Shown here: positions 18,735-28,391 of the stretch, in pieces
How positions within the stretch are numbered: position 1 is the first letter of the stretch
Layout: each line of letters starts with the position of its first letter
Assembly (NCBI GenBank): GCA_039029315.1
Contig: JBCCGK010000103.1
Coordinates: forward strand, 1-42,593
Source: JBCCCJ01 sp039029315
Lineage (GTDB): Bacteria; Bacteroidota; Bacteroidia; J057
Direction: 5' to 3'
DNA: 42,593 nt
Notes under the pieces: generated by a model
What the model was told of the DNA's origin: nothing
What the model saw: only the letters and a program-made list of their open reading frames with translations
The model's database searches: none
Translations under genes and position numbers: made by a program

Positions 18735-20279
18735 ATGAAAAAAAGCGACAAACTGCATGAACTTATTCATTCTATGAGCAAAGCTGAGAAGCGACACTTC
18801 AAAATCTCAGCTGAGCGCCACTCCATTGGTGGGCAGAACAACTACATTATTCTGTTCGATGTATTGGAGGAAATGAAGAAATTTGATTCGCAGATGTTGA
18901 CAAATACCCTGGAGGCAAAAGGAATCTCTACTCGCCATCTGGCTTCCGACAAGACCTATCTGTACCAACACATTTTGAAGGACTTGAGTGTGCATCATTC
19001 AAGCAAAACAGCAAGCTTGAAGATCAAGGAACAATTGCATCAGGTAGAGATTCTGTATGATAGAGGTTTGTACAATCATTGCTTGTCTCTCATGCGCAGT
19101 GCAAAAAGTCTGGCAACCAAATATGATCTCTATCCGCTTTTGCTCGAGATTTCTGTGTGGGAACAAAAAACCCTCAATCAACAAGGAGATATTGAAGAAG
19201 CCAAAAATGCCCTGGTAGATTCTGTAGAGCATTTGGCCCTGCTGGACAATATGCAGGCTTTCATGAAACTGCATTATTCCATGGCTGAGCTACAACGACA
19301 GATTCCAAATGCACGAACTGTGGAGGAAGAGGAAACCTTGGCAGAATTTATCTCTCATCCTTTTCTTCAGAAAGAAACGATTCCCCTGACTTTTGAGGCA
19401 AGATTGCATTTTTGGCAAACCTATGCCTTGTATTATTATGCCATTGATGATGAACCCAAGGAACTGGAGGCCAATCTTACCTTGCTGGAAATCATGGACA
19501 GCAATCCAAAATATGCGCAGGAATTTCCGAATAAGTATATAGAAATTTACAGCAGAATCCTCACGATCAAGAGCCATGCTTCTGATGAAGATTTCAATCT
19601 CTACCTCGATTTTTTTCGCTCTTTTCCCAAAAGGATCAAAAAAGCGCGTAGGAATGTAGAGATGCGGATGTTGATTGATTCCACCCAGATAGAATTGACA
19701 CGCATGGCACAATTGGGCAATTTTGATCAATTGGAAGAGAGGATTCCCGAGTTAGAGAGCCTGATACAGCGGTTCAATAAACAGATGGCGGTTGGGGAAA
19801 AAATGTATTTTCGATACCTGATGGCCTATGCCCTGGTAGCTGTGGAGAAGTATTCAGAAGCGCTTACACACATTAATGATTTGCTGAATGAAAAGGAGAG
19901 GGAACGTCGGCTTGAAATTCATATGTGCGGTCGCCTCCTGAACCTGATTATTCACTTCAAGCTGGGAAATTATCTCCTTCTCCAACATACTGTCGAATCT
20001 GATGCCCGATATCTCAAAAAAATCGACCATTATCATCAGACCGAAAAAGCCTTCCTCAAATGCTTCCGAAAATTGAGTAAGGGGATTCCCGAAGATCGCC
20101 TGGGACAAATTTCCATTTTCGAATCAAGCCTAAAGGAGATGGAATGTATTATGACAGATGAATATGAGCAAAAGGTTCTGGAAATGCTCGACATCCTCTC
20201 CTGGCTGGATTCACAAATTCACAAAATCAGTTTTAAGCAGGCAAAAGCAAACAGGAAAATGGGGGTTAGCATTAACTGA
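18735..20279 (+). CDS. Large helical protein of unknown function (TPR-like)
   Basis: 514 residues from ATG 18735; a GTG nine bases earlier (18726) is in frame but less likely. The sequence is almost wholly alpha-helical by composition, with amphipathic helix pairs (RGLYNHCLSLMRSAKSLATK, AMVALVAVEKYSEALTHI-like segments) that resemble degenerate tetratricopeptide repeats. The start KKSDKLHELIHSMSKAEKRH is lysine-rich and, from memory, recurs in uncharacterised Bacteroidota proteins. No signal peptide or membrane segment is seen, so it is probably a cytoplasmic scaffold. It follows the ABC ATPase by 46 bases, but its function cannot be stated. Confidence 0.75.
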   Translation: MKKSDKLHELIHSMSKAEKRHFKISAERHSIGGQNNYIILFDVLEEMKKFDSQMLTNTLEAKGISTRHLASDKTYLYQHILKDLSVHHSSKTASLKIKEQLHQVEILYDRGLYNHCLSLMRSAKSLATKYDLYPLLLEISVWEQKTLNQQGDIEEAKNALVDSVEHLALLDNMQAFMKLHYSMAELQRQIPNARTVEEEETLAEFISHPFLQKETIPLTFEARLHFWQTYALYYYAIDDEPKELEANLTLLEIMDSNPKYAQEFPNKYIEIYSRILTIKSHASDEDFNLYLDFFRSFPKRIKKARRNVEMRMLIDSTQIELTRMAQLGNFDQLEERIPELESLIQRFNKQMAVGEKMYFRYLMAYALVAVEKYSEALTHINDLLNEKERERRLEIHMCGRLLNLIIHFKLGNYLLLQHTVESDARYLKKIDHYHQTEKAFLKCFRKLSKGIPEDRLGQISIFESSLKEMECIMTDEYEQKVLEMLDILSWLDSQIHKISFKQAKANRKMGVSIN

Positions 20280-20306
20280 TGAATGAAGACAAACTTCGCC
20301 TGATTC

Positions 20307-21086
20307 TCAGTCCGTTTTGAGCTGTTTCAGGATGTTGATTGATGCCTCTCGATAGTCATTGTCATAAGAAGTGAATACCTCCAAACGATCCCGAACCTTT
20401 TGGGTATTTCCTGATTTTTTGAGCTGGAGCAAGGTATAGTACCAGGTAGATGATTCTACAAAATCTCCCTGTCCCTGCATGCCTCGTTCCAACGTAACCG
20501 AAGCTGAGTCAAGCTGTTCTACCTGCAAAAAAAAGAGTCCTTTATAGCAATAATATAGATCGGGGTAGATCTGAAGGAAGACTGGATGTTCATCTAGTAC
20601 ATCTAGAGCAGATTGATACGCTCCAGCTTGATAGTGCGCATGGATGCGCTGCAATGCCTTGAACAAGGAATCATTCTCTCTGATGTTGGTGACTGATGAT
20701 CGGGTCGCTGAAAAACTTGTTAAGTCGATGGAAGAATTGATATAGGATTGATATATCTCCTCAGGTGTGTGGGGAGATGTGCCAAGGCTGCCGATCAGCC
20801 ATGCAAGGCCAACCAACAAGCTCAGTCCTGCAGCAATGGTCATAAACCATCTGGGAGACAACATCTGGCGCACAGTTCCTGCCTCTTCTGAAATGATGTT
20901 TGCCATTTTCTCCTCCAAGTCGGCGATTTCTGGCTCCCGCATAGCAGCTTCAATATCCCGCTGCAAGGCCAGTTCTTTCTCCAATTCTGGTTCATTTGCC
21001 AATGCCTGCTCGAATTCTGCCAGGTCTTTTCCGGTTAGCTCTCCCTCCAAATATTGATCAATTTGCCGTTGTCGATGTTCATCCAT
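20307..21086 (-). CDS. Putative membrane anti-sigma factor
   Basis: 259 residues. The N-terminal 50 residues (MDEHRQRQIDQYLEGELTG..LAEFEQALANEPEL) have the cytoplasmic form seen in Bacteroidota anti-sigma-like proteins, without the zinc-finger cysteines. One membrane helix lies at about 80-99 (WFMTIAAGLSLLVGLAWLIG). The periplasmic part (about 110-259) looks like a short TPR-type helical array (HYQAGAYQSALDVLDEHPVF, DSASVTLERGMQGQGDF). Its start overlaps the end of the sigma-factor gene by eight bases, the usual arrangement for a cognate pair. The anti-sigma role is inferred from this overlap and the topology. Confidence 0.7.
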   Translation of the reverse strand: MDEHRQRQIDQYLEGELTGKDLAEFEQALANEPELEKELALQRDIEAAMREPEIADLEEKMANIISEEAGTVRQMLSPRWFMTIAAGLSLLVGLAWLIGSLGTSPHTPEEIYQSYINSSIDLTSFSATRSSVTNIRENDSLFKALQRIHAHYQAGAYQSALDVLDEHPVFLQIYPDLYYCYKGLFFLQVEQLDSASVTLERGMQGQGDFVESSTWYYTLLQLKKSGNTQKVRDRLEVFTSYDNDYREASINILKQLKTD

Positions 21087-21681
21087 AGGCCGAAGGATTT
21101 GTTGTCCCTGTCAATTCTCTGAAACGTGGGTCAGCTTTGACTAATTTGGTTAATTGTTGTTTGCAGTGAAACTTTCGTTTTTTGGCATAGCCCTCACTGG
21201 CAAAGCCCATTTTTTTTGCAATATCTGCCATCGATTCCCCGGCAAAAAAAAGTTTGAGGACATGCTGACAGCCTTCTCCCAATTGTTTGAGTTTCTCTCG
21301 AAAAAATCGATACTTTTCCGTTCGTTCAACTTGCAGGTCTGGACTTTCGCTTTGGAGAATAGCAGCATCCTCTAGACTGGTTTGAGGTCGTTTGCTTCTT
21401 CGACTAATCTTGTGCAACCAAACTCTTTTTCCAATGGCAAAGACATAAGTGCCAAAGCTGCTCCTGAGTGAAAATTCAGGAGATTCCAATTTGCGAAAAA
21501 TGACCACAATGGTATCCTGAAACACATCCTCTGCATCCTCCTTTGATCCACCATTGGCACGAACATGCTTGCGAAGCGCTGGAAAAAACGCTTGATACAT
21601 CTGACGTAGAACTTTGGGGTTTCTCTCCCGGATTCCCTTGAGGTAATACGCTTCTGAATCTGTTGGATCAGGCAATGGCAT
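21079..21681 (-). CDS. ECF-type RNA polymerase sigma-70 factor
   Basis: 200 residues from ATG 21681 (MPLPDPTDSEAYYL); an upstream ATG at 21750 would add 23 residues that look non-coding. Region 2 is visible in EDAEDVFQDTIVVIFRKL and SFGTYVFAIGKRVWLHKI (promoter melting and core binding), and region 4 in EGCQHVLKLFFAGESMADIA with KKMGFASEGYAKKRKFHCK (helix-turn-helix for the -35 element). It should direct a stress or envelope response released by the membrane protein encoded next to it. A TATTTTTG box just upstream of the start could drive it. Confidence 0.92.
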   Translation of the reverse strand: MPLPDPTDSEAYYLKGIRERNPKVLRQMYQAFFPALRKHVRANGGSKEDAEDVFQDTIVVIFRKLESPEFSLRSSFGTYVFAIGKRVWLHKISRRSKRPQTSLEDAAILQSESPDLQVERTEKYRFFREKLKQLGEGCQHVLKLFFAGESMADIAKKMGFASEGYAKKRKFHCKQQLTKLVKADPRFRELTGTTNPSAYG

Positions 21682-22069
21682 GCTGACAAAAATATTCGTT
21701 GACTTCACACAAATAACAACAATTCTGCAAAAGATTCGCACGGCACGCAAAGATTTTACTGCATATCTTTTGGTGTCCGAATTCTGGAAAAGGTTACCCT
21801 CACTTGTATAAATTGTTTGCTGAGTTCAAGAAAAAAAGAACAGGCGAGAAGATCCGAAGACCTTCCCGCCCTGTGAATAATGTGGTGCAGCATGCTCCTC
21901 CAATTTTCTGGAGACGAGCTCCGATCAATATATCGATTGCCAAAGAATCAATAGGCAATTTCGAAGACATCTGCACTCCATCTGGTTTTTCCCTTCAACA
22001 TGCTGAGCTCCATATTGAAAGAACAAAGCAAGCTGTTATCCTCCTACAGTGGGTTCGTCTGATTCAGAC
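21682..22069. other. Intergenic region between BNR-repeat gene and sigma factor gene
   Basis: It contains the terminator of the upstream minus-strand gene (21830-21874) and the promoter region of the sigma factor. Small frames exist on both strands but cross the terminator or lack codon character. Nothing else is recognised. Confidence 0.5.
21830..21874 (-). terminator. Intrinsic terminator downstream of the BNR-repeat gene
   Basis: On the minus strand ACAGGGCGGGAAG pairs with CTTCTCGCCTGT (12 pairs with one bulge and one G-U) around a ten-base loop, followed by TCTTTTTTTCTTG. It lies about 200 bases after the stop at 22070 and insulates the sigma-factor gene. Confidence 0.75.
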
Positions 22070-25000
22070 TCAATCCCTCTGCCAGGTTGGGATACGACCA
22101 GGTGTGTAGGGTGCACCATATTGTTCCAACTTGCCTTCCAGCGCCTTCATGGAGTTGACAGCAGTTTTTAACTCTTTCATGACGGGTTCGAATTCTTCCG
22201 CAGCAATTGCGTAAGCATCCTTTTGCGTCTGTGTTGAGGCTGCTGTGGAGGAAAAAAGTCCATATACGATGCTTTCAACACGTCCACTGATCGAAGGAGG
22301 TGTTTCGAATTGTCTTCGGCTAATGCTGCTATTGCCCGATAATTTTACCCTAATATCAGCCAACTGCTTCTCCAGCGATTTTGCTTCACCTATCAGGCTG
22401 AGGGGTGCTGCTGGTGTTTGTTCGATGGCCTTTTTGATATGCTTGAGTTTATTGACCAATTCTCCTCGCATGCTACTTGCTCCCCGAATACCTCTGCGTA
22501 ATTCCTGTACCTTGTTTTGAAAAGCAACCAAGGCATCTCTGTCCTCGGCTGGCAAAGTCGTATTGTTGAGGGGAACAACTGTGAAGGACTGTGGGCCGAC
22601 AAGCTCGGTATAATCTCCATTAACCACCTTACCCATTGAAACCTGATAGCTGCCTGGTAACACTAAGTGTCCTTGATCTGGGGAGGAAAAAGGATTGTCA
22701 AATCCTTGTTTTTTGAGACTGACGGGAGTGGTACTTGGGTACCGGAAGTTCCAATGCAGGCGCTTGATTCCTTTGGAAGCAGAGGTGCGTAATCGGGTGA
22801 TTACCTCTCCAGTCTGGTCTGTGACGGTGAATAACAAGAACGGTTTTTCTTCTTCATCTTCTGCGCGCATGTCCTCGAAACTTGGATAGGCGACCGCTTT
22901 CCCTTCCTTCACTAATTTCTTCTCCTTCTCTTGCCGCAATTGTTTTTTGGTTTTGAGGCCTTCATTGAGATAGTAGGTGAAAGTGGCGGCAATAGGAGGA
23001 TTGTCAGTTGTGAAGTAAGATTCTCCCTGGAAGGATTTTCCTCGTAGACCAAGTGGCAAAGAAGGCAGGAACATCAAGCCATCCTCTATGGCAAACATAT
23101 GGGCGTCTTTCTCCAGAACTTCTTCAGTTACTTGTCTCAATGGAGCGTAATTGTCCAATACATAAAATCCTCGTCCAAAGGTGGCTAGAACCAGGTCGTT
23201 CTCTCCTTTGTGGATGGCAAGGTCTCTGACTGCAATGGTTGGTAAGCCAGATTTCAATTGAATCCACTGTTGCCCACCATCTCTGCTGAAAAAGCACCCG
23301 AACTCTGTGCCAGCAAACAAAAGATTGGGATCGATATGGTCTTCCGCAATGGCGTAGACTGATCCTCTTTCAGGCAAGTTGGCAGCGATGGAAGTCCAGC
23401 TTTGTCCTTTGTCTGTGCTTTTCAGTAGATATGGCTTGAAATCACCATTTTTGTGGTTATTAAATGCCGCAAATACTGTGTTCTCATCATGCTGAGACGC
23501 CAGGAGCATATTGACATAGGTTCTGTTGGGGATTCCGGGAAAGGATTCAATTTTTCGCCAAGCGCCACCTGTATTTTCGCTCACCTGCACCAGCCCATCA
23601 TCTGTACCGACGTAGAGCAAGCCTTCTTTCTTAGGAGATTCGTCAAAGGCAACAATATTTCCATAAATAGAAGTCGAACGGTTTTTGGCAACAGCATCCA
23701 TGCTCCACACTTTGTCCATGATGGGGAAGGAATTACGGTCGAGCTGACGGCTCAGGTCGGGACTGATGGCTGTCCAGCTGTTGCCGCGATCCTCGCTCTT
23801 GAACAATTTGTTAGCAGCAAAATATAGACGGGTATGTTTGTGAGGGCTGATCAAAAGTGGTGCATCCCAGTTCCATCGTAAGCCGGGCTCTCCTTTGCCA
23901 GCTTGTGGTTGAATATTGATGGTTTCTCCACTCTTCTTATCATACCTGACCAGCCAGCCATATTGTGCCTGGGCATAGACGATATTAGGCTCAACAGGAT
24001 CGGCCTGAGATTCGAATCCATCTCCGCCATTGGTGATGAACCAGTCTTCATTTACTATGCCAGCAGCATTGGTGGTTCTGGAGGGACCTCCGAGACTAAA
24101 GTTGTCTTGTGTTCCTCCATATATATTGTAGAAAGGTTTTTCCTGTCCCACGGCCACCTTATAAAATTGTGTAATGGGCAGGTTGGCCTTGAAATCCCAG
24201 GTTTTGGCACGATCATAGGATTCATAGATGCCTCCATCACAGCCTACCAAATAGTGATTGGGATCTGTTGGATTGATCCAGATGGCGTGATTGTCTACAT
24301 GCTTATGTCTTTCTCCCAGCATCTTGAAAGATTTGCCAGCATTGTCAGTTACTTGTGCCCAGGTATCCATGGCATACACCCGATCTATGTCAAAGGGATC
24401 ACATATGATTTCCTGATAGTAATTGCCACTGGTGCTGAAAGAACTTTGTTTTTCCCAACTGGCTCCTCGATTCGTGGACCGAAAAAATCCTCCCTTGCCA
24501 CCTGATGCCTCTGCGATAGCATAGAGGACATCTGGATTGATCGGAGAAATCGCCATGCCAATTCTCCCCAAATCGCCAGCAGGCAAGCCCTTTTGTGATT
24601 TGACCCAGCTTTCTCCTCCATCGGTGGACTTGTAAATGGCAGATTCTGGCCCTCCACCAAGAAATGTCCATACATGACGCCTACGCTGCCAGGAGCTGGC
24701 ATACATGATGTCAGGGTTTCTGGGATCAATGAGTACTTCATTTACGCCGGTATATTTGCTGATGTTCAAGACATTTTTCCAAGTTTCACCTCCATCAGTA
24801 GATTTGAACAATCCCCGGTCGCCGCCGTCACTCCACAATGGTCCATGAGAAGCGACAAAAACAACATTGGAGTTTCTTGGATCTACAAGGATTCCGCCTA
24901 TATGTTCTGATTGTTTGAGGCCCATATGTTTCCAGCTTTTTCCACCATCGGTGGATCTATAGACTCCATCTCCATACCCCACAGATCTTTGGCCATTATT

Positions 25001-25378
25001 TTCTCCAGTTCCGACCCAGACAGTGTGCGGATTATTGGGATCAAGCGTAATGCACCCAATGGAATAAGACCCCTGACTATCAAAAATAGGTTGGTAGGTA
25101 ACGCCATGATTAATGGTCTTCCACACACCACCAGAGGCTGTCGCTATATAGTATTCAGAAAAATTCTGCGGATTGACTGCAAAATCTGAAATCCGACCAG
25201 AGGTGATGGCAGGTCCTACACTCCTGAATGACAGACCACTGAAGGTTCCGGAATTGAATTTGTTGTCTTCTTTATGTTCGGTGGTTGTCTGTTCCTGCTG
25301 ACCCTTTTTCTTTTTCTTTTGACCAAAACCATGACCAAAAGTGAGGATAAGCATTAGCAGTAGATAAATTCGCAACAT
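22070..25378 (-). CDS. Secreted sortilin/VPS10-like BNR-repeat (beta-propeller) protein
   Basis: 1102 residues. The signal peptide ends at about GHGFGQ (residue 20), followed by a lysine-rich linker. The N-terminal two-thirds carry repeated Asp-box motifs (YRSTDGGKSWKHM, FKSTDGGETWKNV, YKSTDGGESWVKS, FRSTNRGASWEKQ, FKSEDRGNSWTAI, LKSTDKGQSWTSI, FSRDGGQQWIQL), as in sortilin/VPS10-type and sialidase-type propellers. The C-terminal third (about 740-1102) has a beta-sandwich-like segment and a helical region (AAEEFEPVMKELKTAVNSM). Such proteins are common in Bacteroidota and are often called glycosyl hydrolase, but no catalytic residues are evident; binding or scaffolding outside the cell is equally likely. 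It is divergent from the caspase-like gene. Confidence 0.88.
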   Translation of the reverse strand: MLRIYLLLMLILTFGHGFGQKKKKKGQQEQTTTEHKEDNKFNSGTFSGLSFRSVGPAITSGRISDFAVNPQNFSEYYIATASGGVWKTINHGVTYQPIFDSQGSYSIGCITLDPNNPHTVWVGTGENNGQRSVGYGDGVYRSTDGGKSWKHMGLKQSEHIGGILVDPRNSNVVFVASHGPLWSDGGDRGLFKSTDGGETWKNVLNISKYTGVNEVLIDPRNPDIMYASSWQRRRHVWTFLGGGPESAIYKSTDGGESWVKSQKGLPAGDLGRIGMAISPINPDVLYAIAEASGGKGGFFRSTNRGASWEKQSSFSTSGNYYQEIICDPFDIDRVYAMDTWAQVTDNAGKSFKMLGERHKHVDNHAIWINPTDPNHYLVGCDGGIYESYDRAKTWDFKANLPITQFYKVAVGQEKPFYNIYGGTQDNFSLGGPSRTTNAAGIVNEDWFITNGGDGFESQADPVEPNIVYAQAQYGWLVRYDKKSGETINIQPQAGKGEPGLRWNWDAPLLISPHKHTRLYFAANKLFKSEDRGNSWTAISPDLSRQLDRNSFPIMDKVWSMDAVAKNRSTSIYGNIVAFDESPKKEGLLYVGTDDGLVQVSENTGGAWRKIESFPGIPNRTYVNMLLASQHDENTVFAAFNNHKNGDFKPYLLKSTDKGQSWTSIAANLPERGSVYAIAEDHIDPNLLFAGTEFGCFFSRDGGQQWIQLKSGLPTIAVRDLAIHKGENDLVLATFGRGFYVLDNYAPLRQVTEEVLEKDAHMFAIEDGLMFLPSLPLGLRGKSFQGESYFTTDNPPIAATFTYYLNEGLKTKKQLRQEKEKKLVKEGKAVAYPSFEDMRAEDEEEKPFLLFTVTDQTGEVITRLRTSASKGIKRLHWNFRYPSTTPVSLKKQGFDNPFSSPDQGHLVLPGSYQVSMGKVVNGDYTELVGPQSFTVVPLNNTTLPAEDRDALVAFQNKVQELRRGIRGASSMRGELVNKLKHIKKAIEQTPAAPLSLIGEAKSLEKQLADIRVKLSGNSSISRRQFETPPSISGRVESIVYGLFSSTAASTQTQKDAYAIAAEEFEPVMKELKTAVNSMKALEGKLEQYGAPYTPGRIPTWQRD

Positions 25379-25525
25379 GATGAAAAGAAATTGGTGAAAA
25401 GACGATGATATATATCCTTCAAAATTCGTCTAAATTACAACTTTTAGGACAATTCTAACAGAAACTGACTTTTCAGCAATTTTTCCCAACTTTGACTACC
25501 GACAAATTATTCAAACGATCTACTC

Positions 25526-27541
25526 ATGGCTCAAAGAAACTTATACGCCCTGCTCATTGGCATTGACAAATACAAGCACGTAGGCAATCTTGGTGGCTGC
25601 AAGGCAGATATCTCAAAGGTAAAGGAGTTTTTCGGGACCCTTGCTTCCGGAGAGTTTGGCTTTCATGCCCGAACCTTGTTTGATGAAGATGCCACAAAGA
25701 AGGGAATCATATCCGCATTTTATGAGCATTTGGTGGAGCAGGCCAAAGAAGGTGATGTGGCTTTGTTGTATTATTCGGGGCATGGAGCTCAGGAAGATGC
25801 AGCAGAAGTGTTTTGGAAATCAGAGCCAGACAAAAAGCTTGAGGGACTCGTCTGTCATGATTCGGGAAGAGGGGGAGCAACATTGTTGGCTGATCAGGAA
25901 CTGCGGTATTTGATTCATGAGTTGTCCCGAACGAAGTGCGAGATTTTGACGATTTTTGATAGTTGTCATTCGGCTGATAATACGCGTTCCTCTCAAGCAA
26001 GTGTGAGTGCTTCCTTCCCACAAAGAAGAATCGCCACTGTCATGCCAAAAAGAAAGTGGAGTGAATTTATTTTTTCAGACAAATTCAGCCAGGAAGAGTT
26101 GGCAGCCAAAGGAATGGCAACTCTGTTGCCGCAGGGACGGCATGTACAGATGGCAGCTTGTAAGGATTCAGAATTTGCCTATGAGAATAACAATGGGGGA
26201 ATGTTTACGGATGGATTACTCAAAGCATTGCGGGAGTCCAGCGGCAAAATTTCCTATTTAGATTTATTAAGCAAAGTCAAGTATTCCATCAAGGGAGAGA
26301 AAAATGGTGTTACGCAATCCCCGCAATCCTATTATACATTTGGGCATGAGGAGGATGTGTTTAAAGAATTTTTGAGTGGTGCTGTGCGAGATCGTCCCTT
26401 ATACGCCAACATCGTCTACAATGCCAAAAGAAAAGAGTGGATACTCGATAAGGGGGCGATTCATGGGGTTGGCCGCAAGATCGAAGGAGGCGAACAAGTC
26501 GTCCTGGTTCCGATAGAAGGAGGGAAAAATATTTCGGCAGATATTCAGCAGGTTGATAGCTCAAGTTGTGTGTTGAGATTTTCTCGCGCACATCTAGAAG
26601 ATGTCCTGGACACCGAAAAGACGTATCAGGGGATTTTGAAGGGCTTATTGGTGGAGCCTTTGTCCCTCTATGTTGATGGAAATGAGCAAGGGGCAGCATC
26701 CTTGAAGCAATATGTTGACAACCAAAAAACCCAATGGCAGGATTGGACCCTCTTCCTGGTGGATTCACCCGATCAGGCAACTTTCCAGATATTGGCTGGA
26801 GGGGGTATTGATGATATTCGGGAACATTATGCGATTACTGAGGTCGGAAGTAATATTCCACTGATGGAACAAAGCATGGGATTCGATGAGCATTCTCACA
26901 AAGATCTCGAAACCAAGCTGAAAGTTCTTTCCCGCTGGTATTATGCCAAAGTATTCACCAATCCGGCTGATACCCTGTTGGGCAAAAATCCCATCAAACT
27001 TACTGTGATCCAGCATGATCAGGAATTGTCCCACAAGGAAAATGTATTTGTTATTCATTATGATGATCCCAGCGAGCCAAGACCTATTACCTATGTTAAA
27101 TTTCAATTTACCAATACCCTGGACCGCGCCTTATATATGGCCGGTATCTATATGGATCGTGATTTGGGGATGATGAACAATGCGATTGAGCAGCAAGTCG
27201 TCGAATTGCAGCCTGGCGCTTCTGCATGGTTCGTCGGAGGAAACGCCCTTGGTCTTGGTTGGGAAGATGAAAAGGAAAGAGATTTGATTGCCTATGGAGT
27301 CGAGCACGACTATTTCATGATCAAGGTGATCATTTCTACTGAAGAATTTTCTGTAGATTTATTCAGTCAGAAAGGAATACCCAGAGCGAAAACACCATCA
27401 GAACTAACAACTGGATTTCGGGGAAGCCACCAACAAAGAAGCTTGTTTATCCGAGAAGCCAGGGAACCCGCTGATCCACATTCCTGGACCACTCAGTTGT
27501 TTACTTTCTTGTCTCCCAATCCGCGCTTGAACAAGGCGTAA
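25526..27541 (+). CDS. Caspase-like (peptidase C14) protein with C-terminal beta-rich module
   Basis: 671 residues, no signal peptide. Residues 1-275 form a caspase fold: YALLIGIDKYKHVGNLGGCKAD, the catalytic His86 in LYYSGHGAQ and Cys147 in IFDSCHSAD, so the dyad is intact. Residues about 280-400 are a beta-rich linker. Residues about 490-640 (FVIHYDDPSE..YVKFQFTNTLDRALYMAGIYMD, VVELQPGASAWF, YFMIKVIISTEEFSVDLFSQ) resemble the DUF4384-like effector or adaptor domain found after caspases in cyanobacteria and Bacteroidota. It probably cleaves after basic residues, as orthocaspases do. The physiological target is unknown. Its last 49 bases overlap the convergent lgt gene. Confidence 0.88.
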   Translation: MAQRNLYALLIGIDKYKHVGNLGGCKADISKVKEFFGTLASGEFGFHARTLFDEDATKKGIISAFYEHLVEQAKEGDVALLYYSGHGAQEDAAEVFWKSEPDKKLEGLVCHDSGRGGATLLADQELRYLIHELSRTKCEILTIFDSCHSADNTRSSQASVSASFPQRRIATVMPKRKWSEFIFSDKFSQEELAAKGMATLLPQGRHVQMAACKDSEFAYENNNGGMFTDGLLKALRESSGKISYLDLLSKVKYSIKGEKNGVTQSPQSYYTFGHEEDVFKEFLSGAVRDRPLYANIVYNAKRKEWILDKGAIHGVGRKIEGGEQVVLVPIEGGKNISADIQQVDSSSCVLRFSRAHLEDVLDTEKTYQGILKGLLVEPLSLYVDGNEQGAASLKQYVDNQKTQWQDWTLFLVDSPDQATFQILAGGGIDDIREHYAITEVGSNIPLMEQSMGFDEHSHKDLETKLKVLSRWYYAKVFTNPADTLLGKNPIKLTVIQHDQELSHKENVFVIHYDDPSEPRPITYVKFQFTNTLDRALYMAGIYMDRDLGMMNNAIEQQVVELQPGASAWFVGGNALGLGWEDEKERDLIAYGVEHDYFMIKVIISTEEFSVDLFSQKGIPRAKTPSELTTGFRGSHQQRSLFIREAREPADPHSWTTQLFTFLSPNPRLNKA

Positions 27542-28320
27542 GAAATAAAGCAGCATCCCAGAATGATGAGGGGAAGACTGAGCCATTGTCCCATGTTCAG
27601 GCGCATTCCCTCTTCAAAGGCGACCTGATTTTCCTTGAGGAATTCCAGACCAAATCGAGCCGAAAAGACCAGGACCAAATACAATCCCGAAAGGAGGCCG
27701 GGATAGCTTGATCCTTGCCATCGTCTGTAGACAATCCAAAGGATAACAAAGATGAACAGATAGGCGATTGCTTCATACAATTGAGCTGGATGCCTTGGGA
27801 CGTGCACGAACTCATGTACATTGTGCTGAAAGCTGACAGCCCATGGAACATTGGTTTGTATGCCAACAATCTCGTGATTGAAAAAATTGCCCAGGCGAAT
27901 AAACATTGCCCCAATAGCACCTGCCGGTGCTGTTCGGTCCATGACCCAAAACATGGATTTCTTGCTGATTTTCCAGGAAAATAGTCCGAACGCAAGCAGG
28001 GTTCCTATTGCTCCGCCATGGCTGGCGAGACCTCCACGCCAGATCATCGGAATTTCCCATAGTTTGTGCTGAAATTCAGCCCAATCATAAAAGAAGACAT
28101 GTCCCAGCCGTGCGCCGATCAATCCACCCAAAACCATGTAGAGCAGTAAGGGGTCCAACCATGAATCAGGGACTTTTTCTAGTCGAAAAATGCGCTGGGT
28201 GACGACAAACCCTAGACCGAATCCAGTGGCAAACAGAATACCATACCATCGGATACTCAAAGGCCCTAATGAGATAATTTCTGGATGAACTGTCCATTCT
28301 ATGACAACAGGAAGGCTCAC
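27493..28320 (-). CDS. lgt: Prolipoprotein diacylglyceryl transferase
   Basis: 275 residues, about seven membrane helices. It transfers diacylglyceryl from phosphatidylglycerol to the lipobox cysteine of prolipoproteins at the inner membrane. Conserved sites are visible: GGLIGARLGHVFFYDW (65-80), the catalytic-region His101 in WRGGLASHGG, Arg142 in the signature IRLGNFFNHE, RHPAQLYEA (176-184) and Arg222 in SARFGLEFLKE. The start is GTG (28320), giving the usual N-terminus before SIRWYGILFA. The 3' end overlaps the convergent caspase-like gene by 49 bases. Several likely substrates are encoded in this window. Confidence 0.96.
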   Translation of the reverse strand: MSLPVVIEWTVHPEIISLGPLSIRWYGILFATGFGLGFVVTQRIFRLEKVPDSWLDPLLLYMVLGGLIGARLGHVFFYDWAEFQHKLWEIPMIWRGGLASHGGAIGTLLAFGLFSWKISKKSMFWVMDRTAPAGAIGAMFIRLGNFFNHEIVGIQTNVPWAVSFQHNVHEFVHVPRHPAQLYEAIAYLFIFVILWIVYRRWQGSSYPGLLSGLYLVLVFSARFGLEFLKENQVAFEEGMRLNMGQWLSLPLIILGCCFISYALFKRGLGDKKVNN

Positions 28321-28391
28321 GTTCCGTTTAAATTAGGAATGAATGCACGCAAATTTGTATCATTGGAGCTCGAATCCAAATCTTTGATCAC

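Noticed and set aside
21800..21970. 56-codon minus-strand frame containing IGGACCTTLF, reminiscent of a GG-type peptide precursor
   Set aside because: The strong terminator at 21830-21874 lies inside the frame, there are no modification or export genes nearby, and the N-terminal part does not resemble known leaders.
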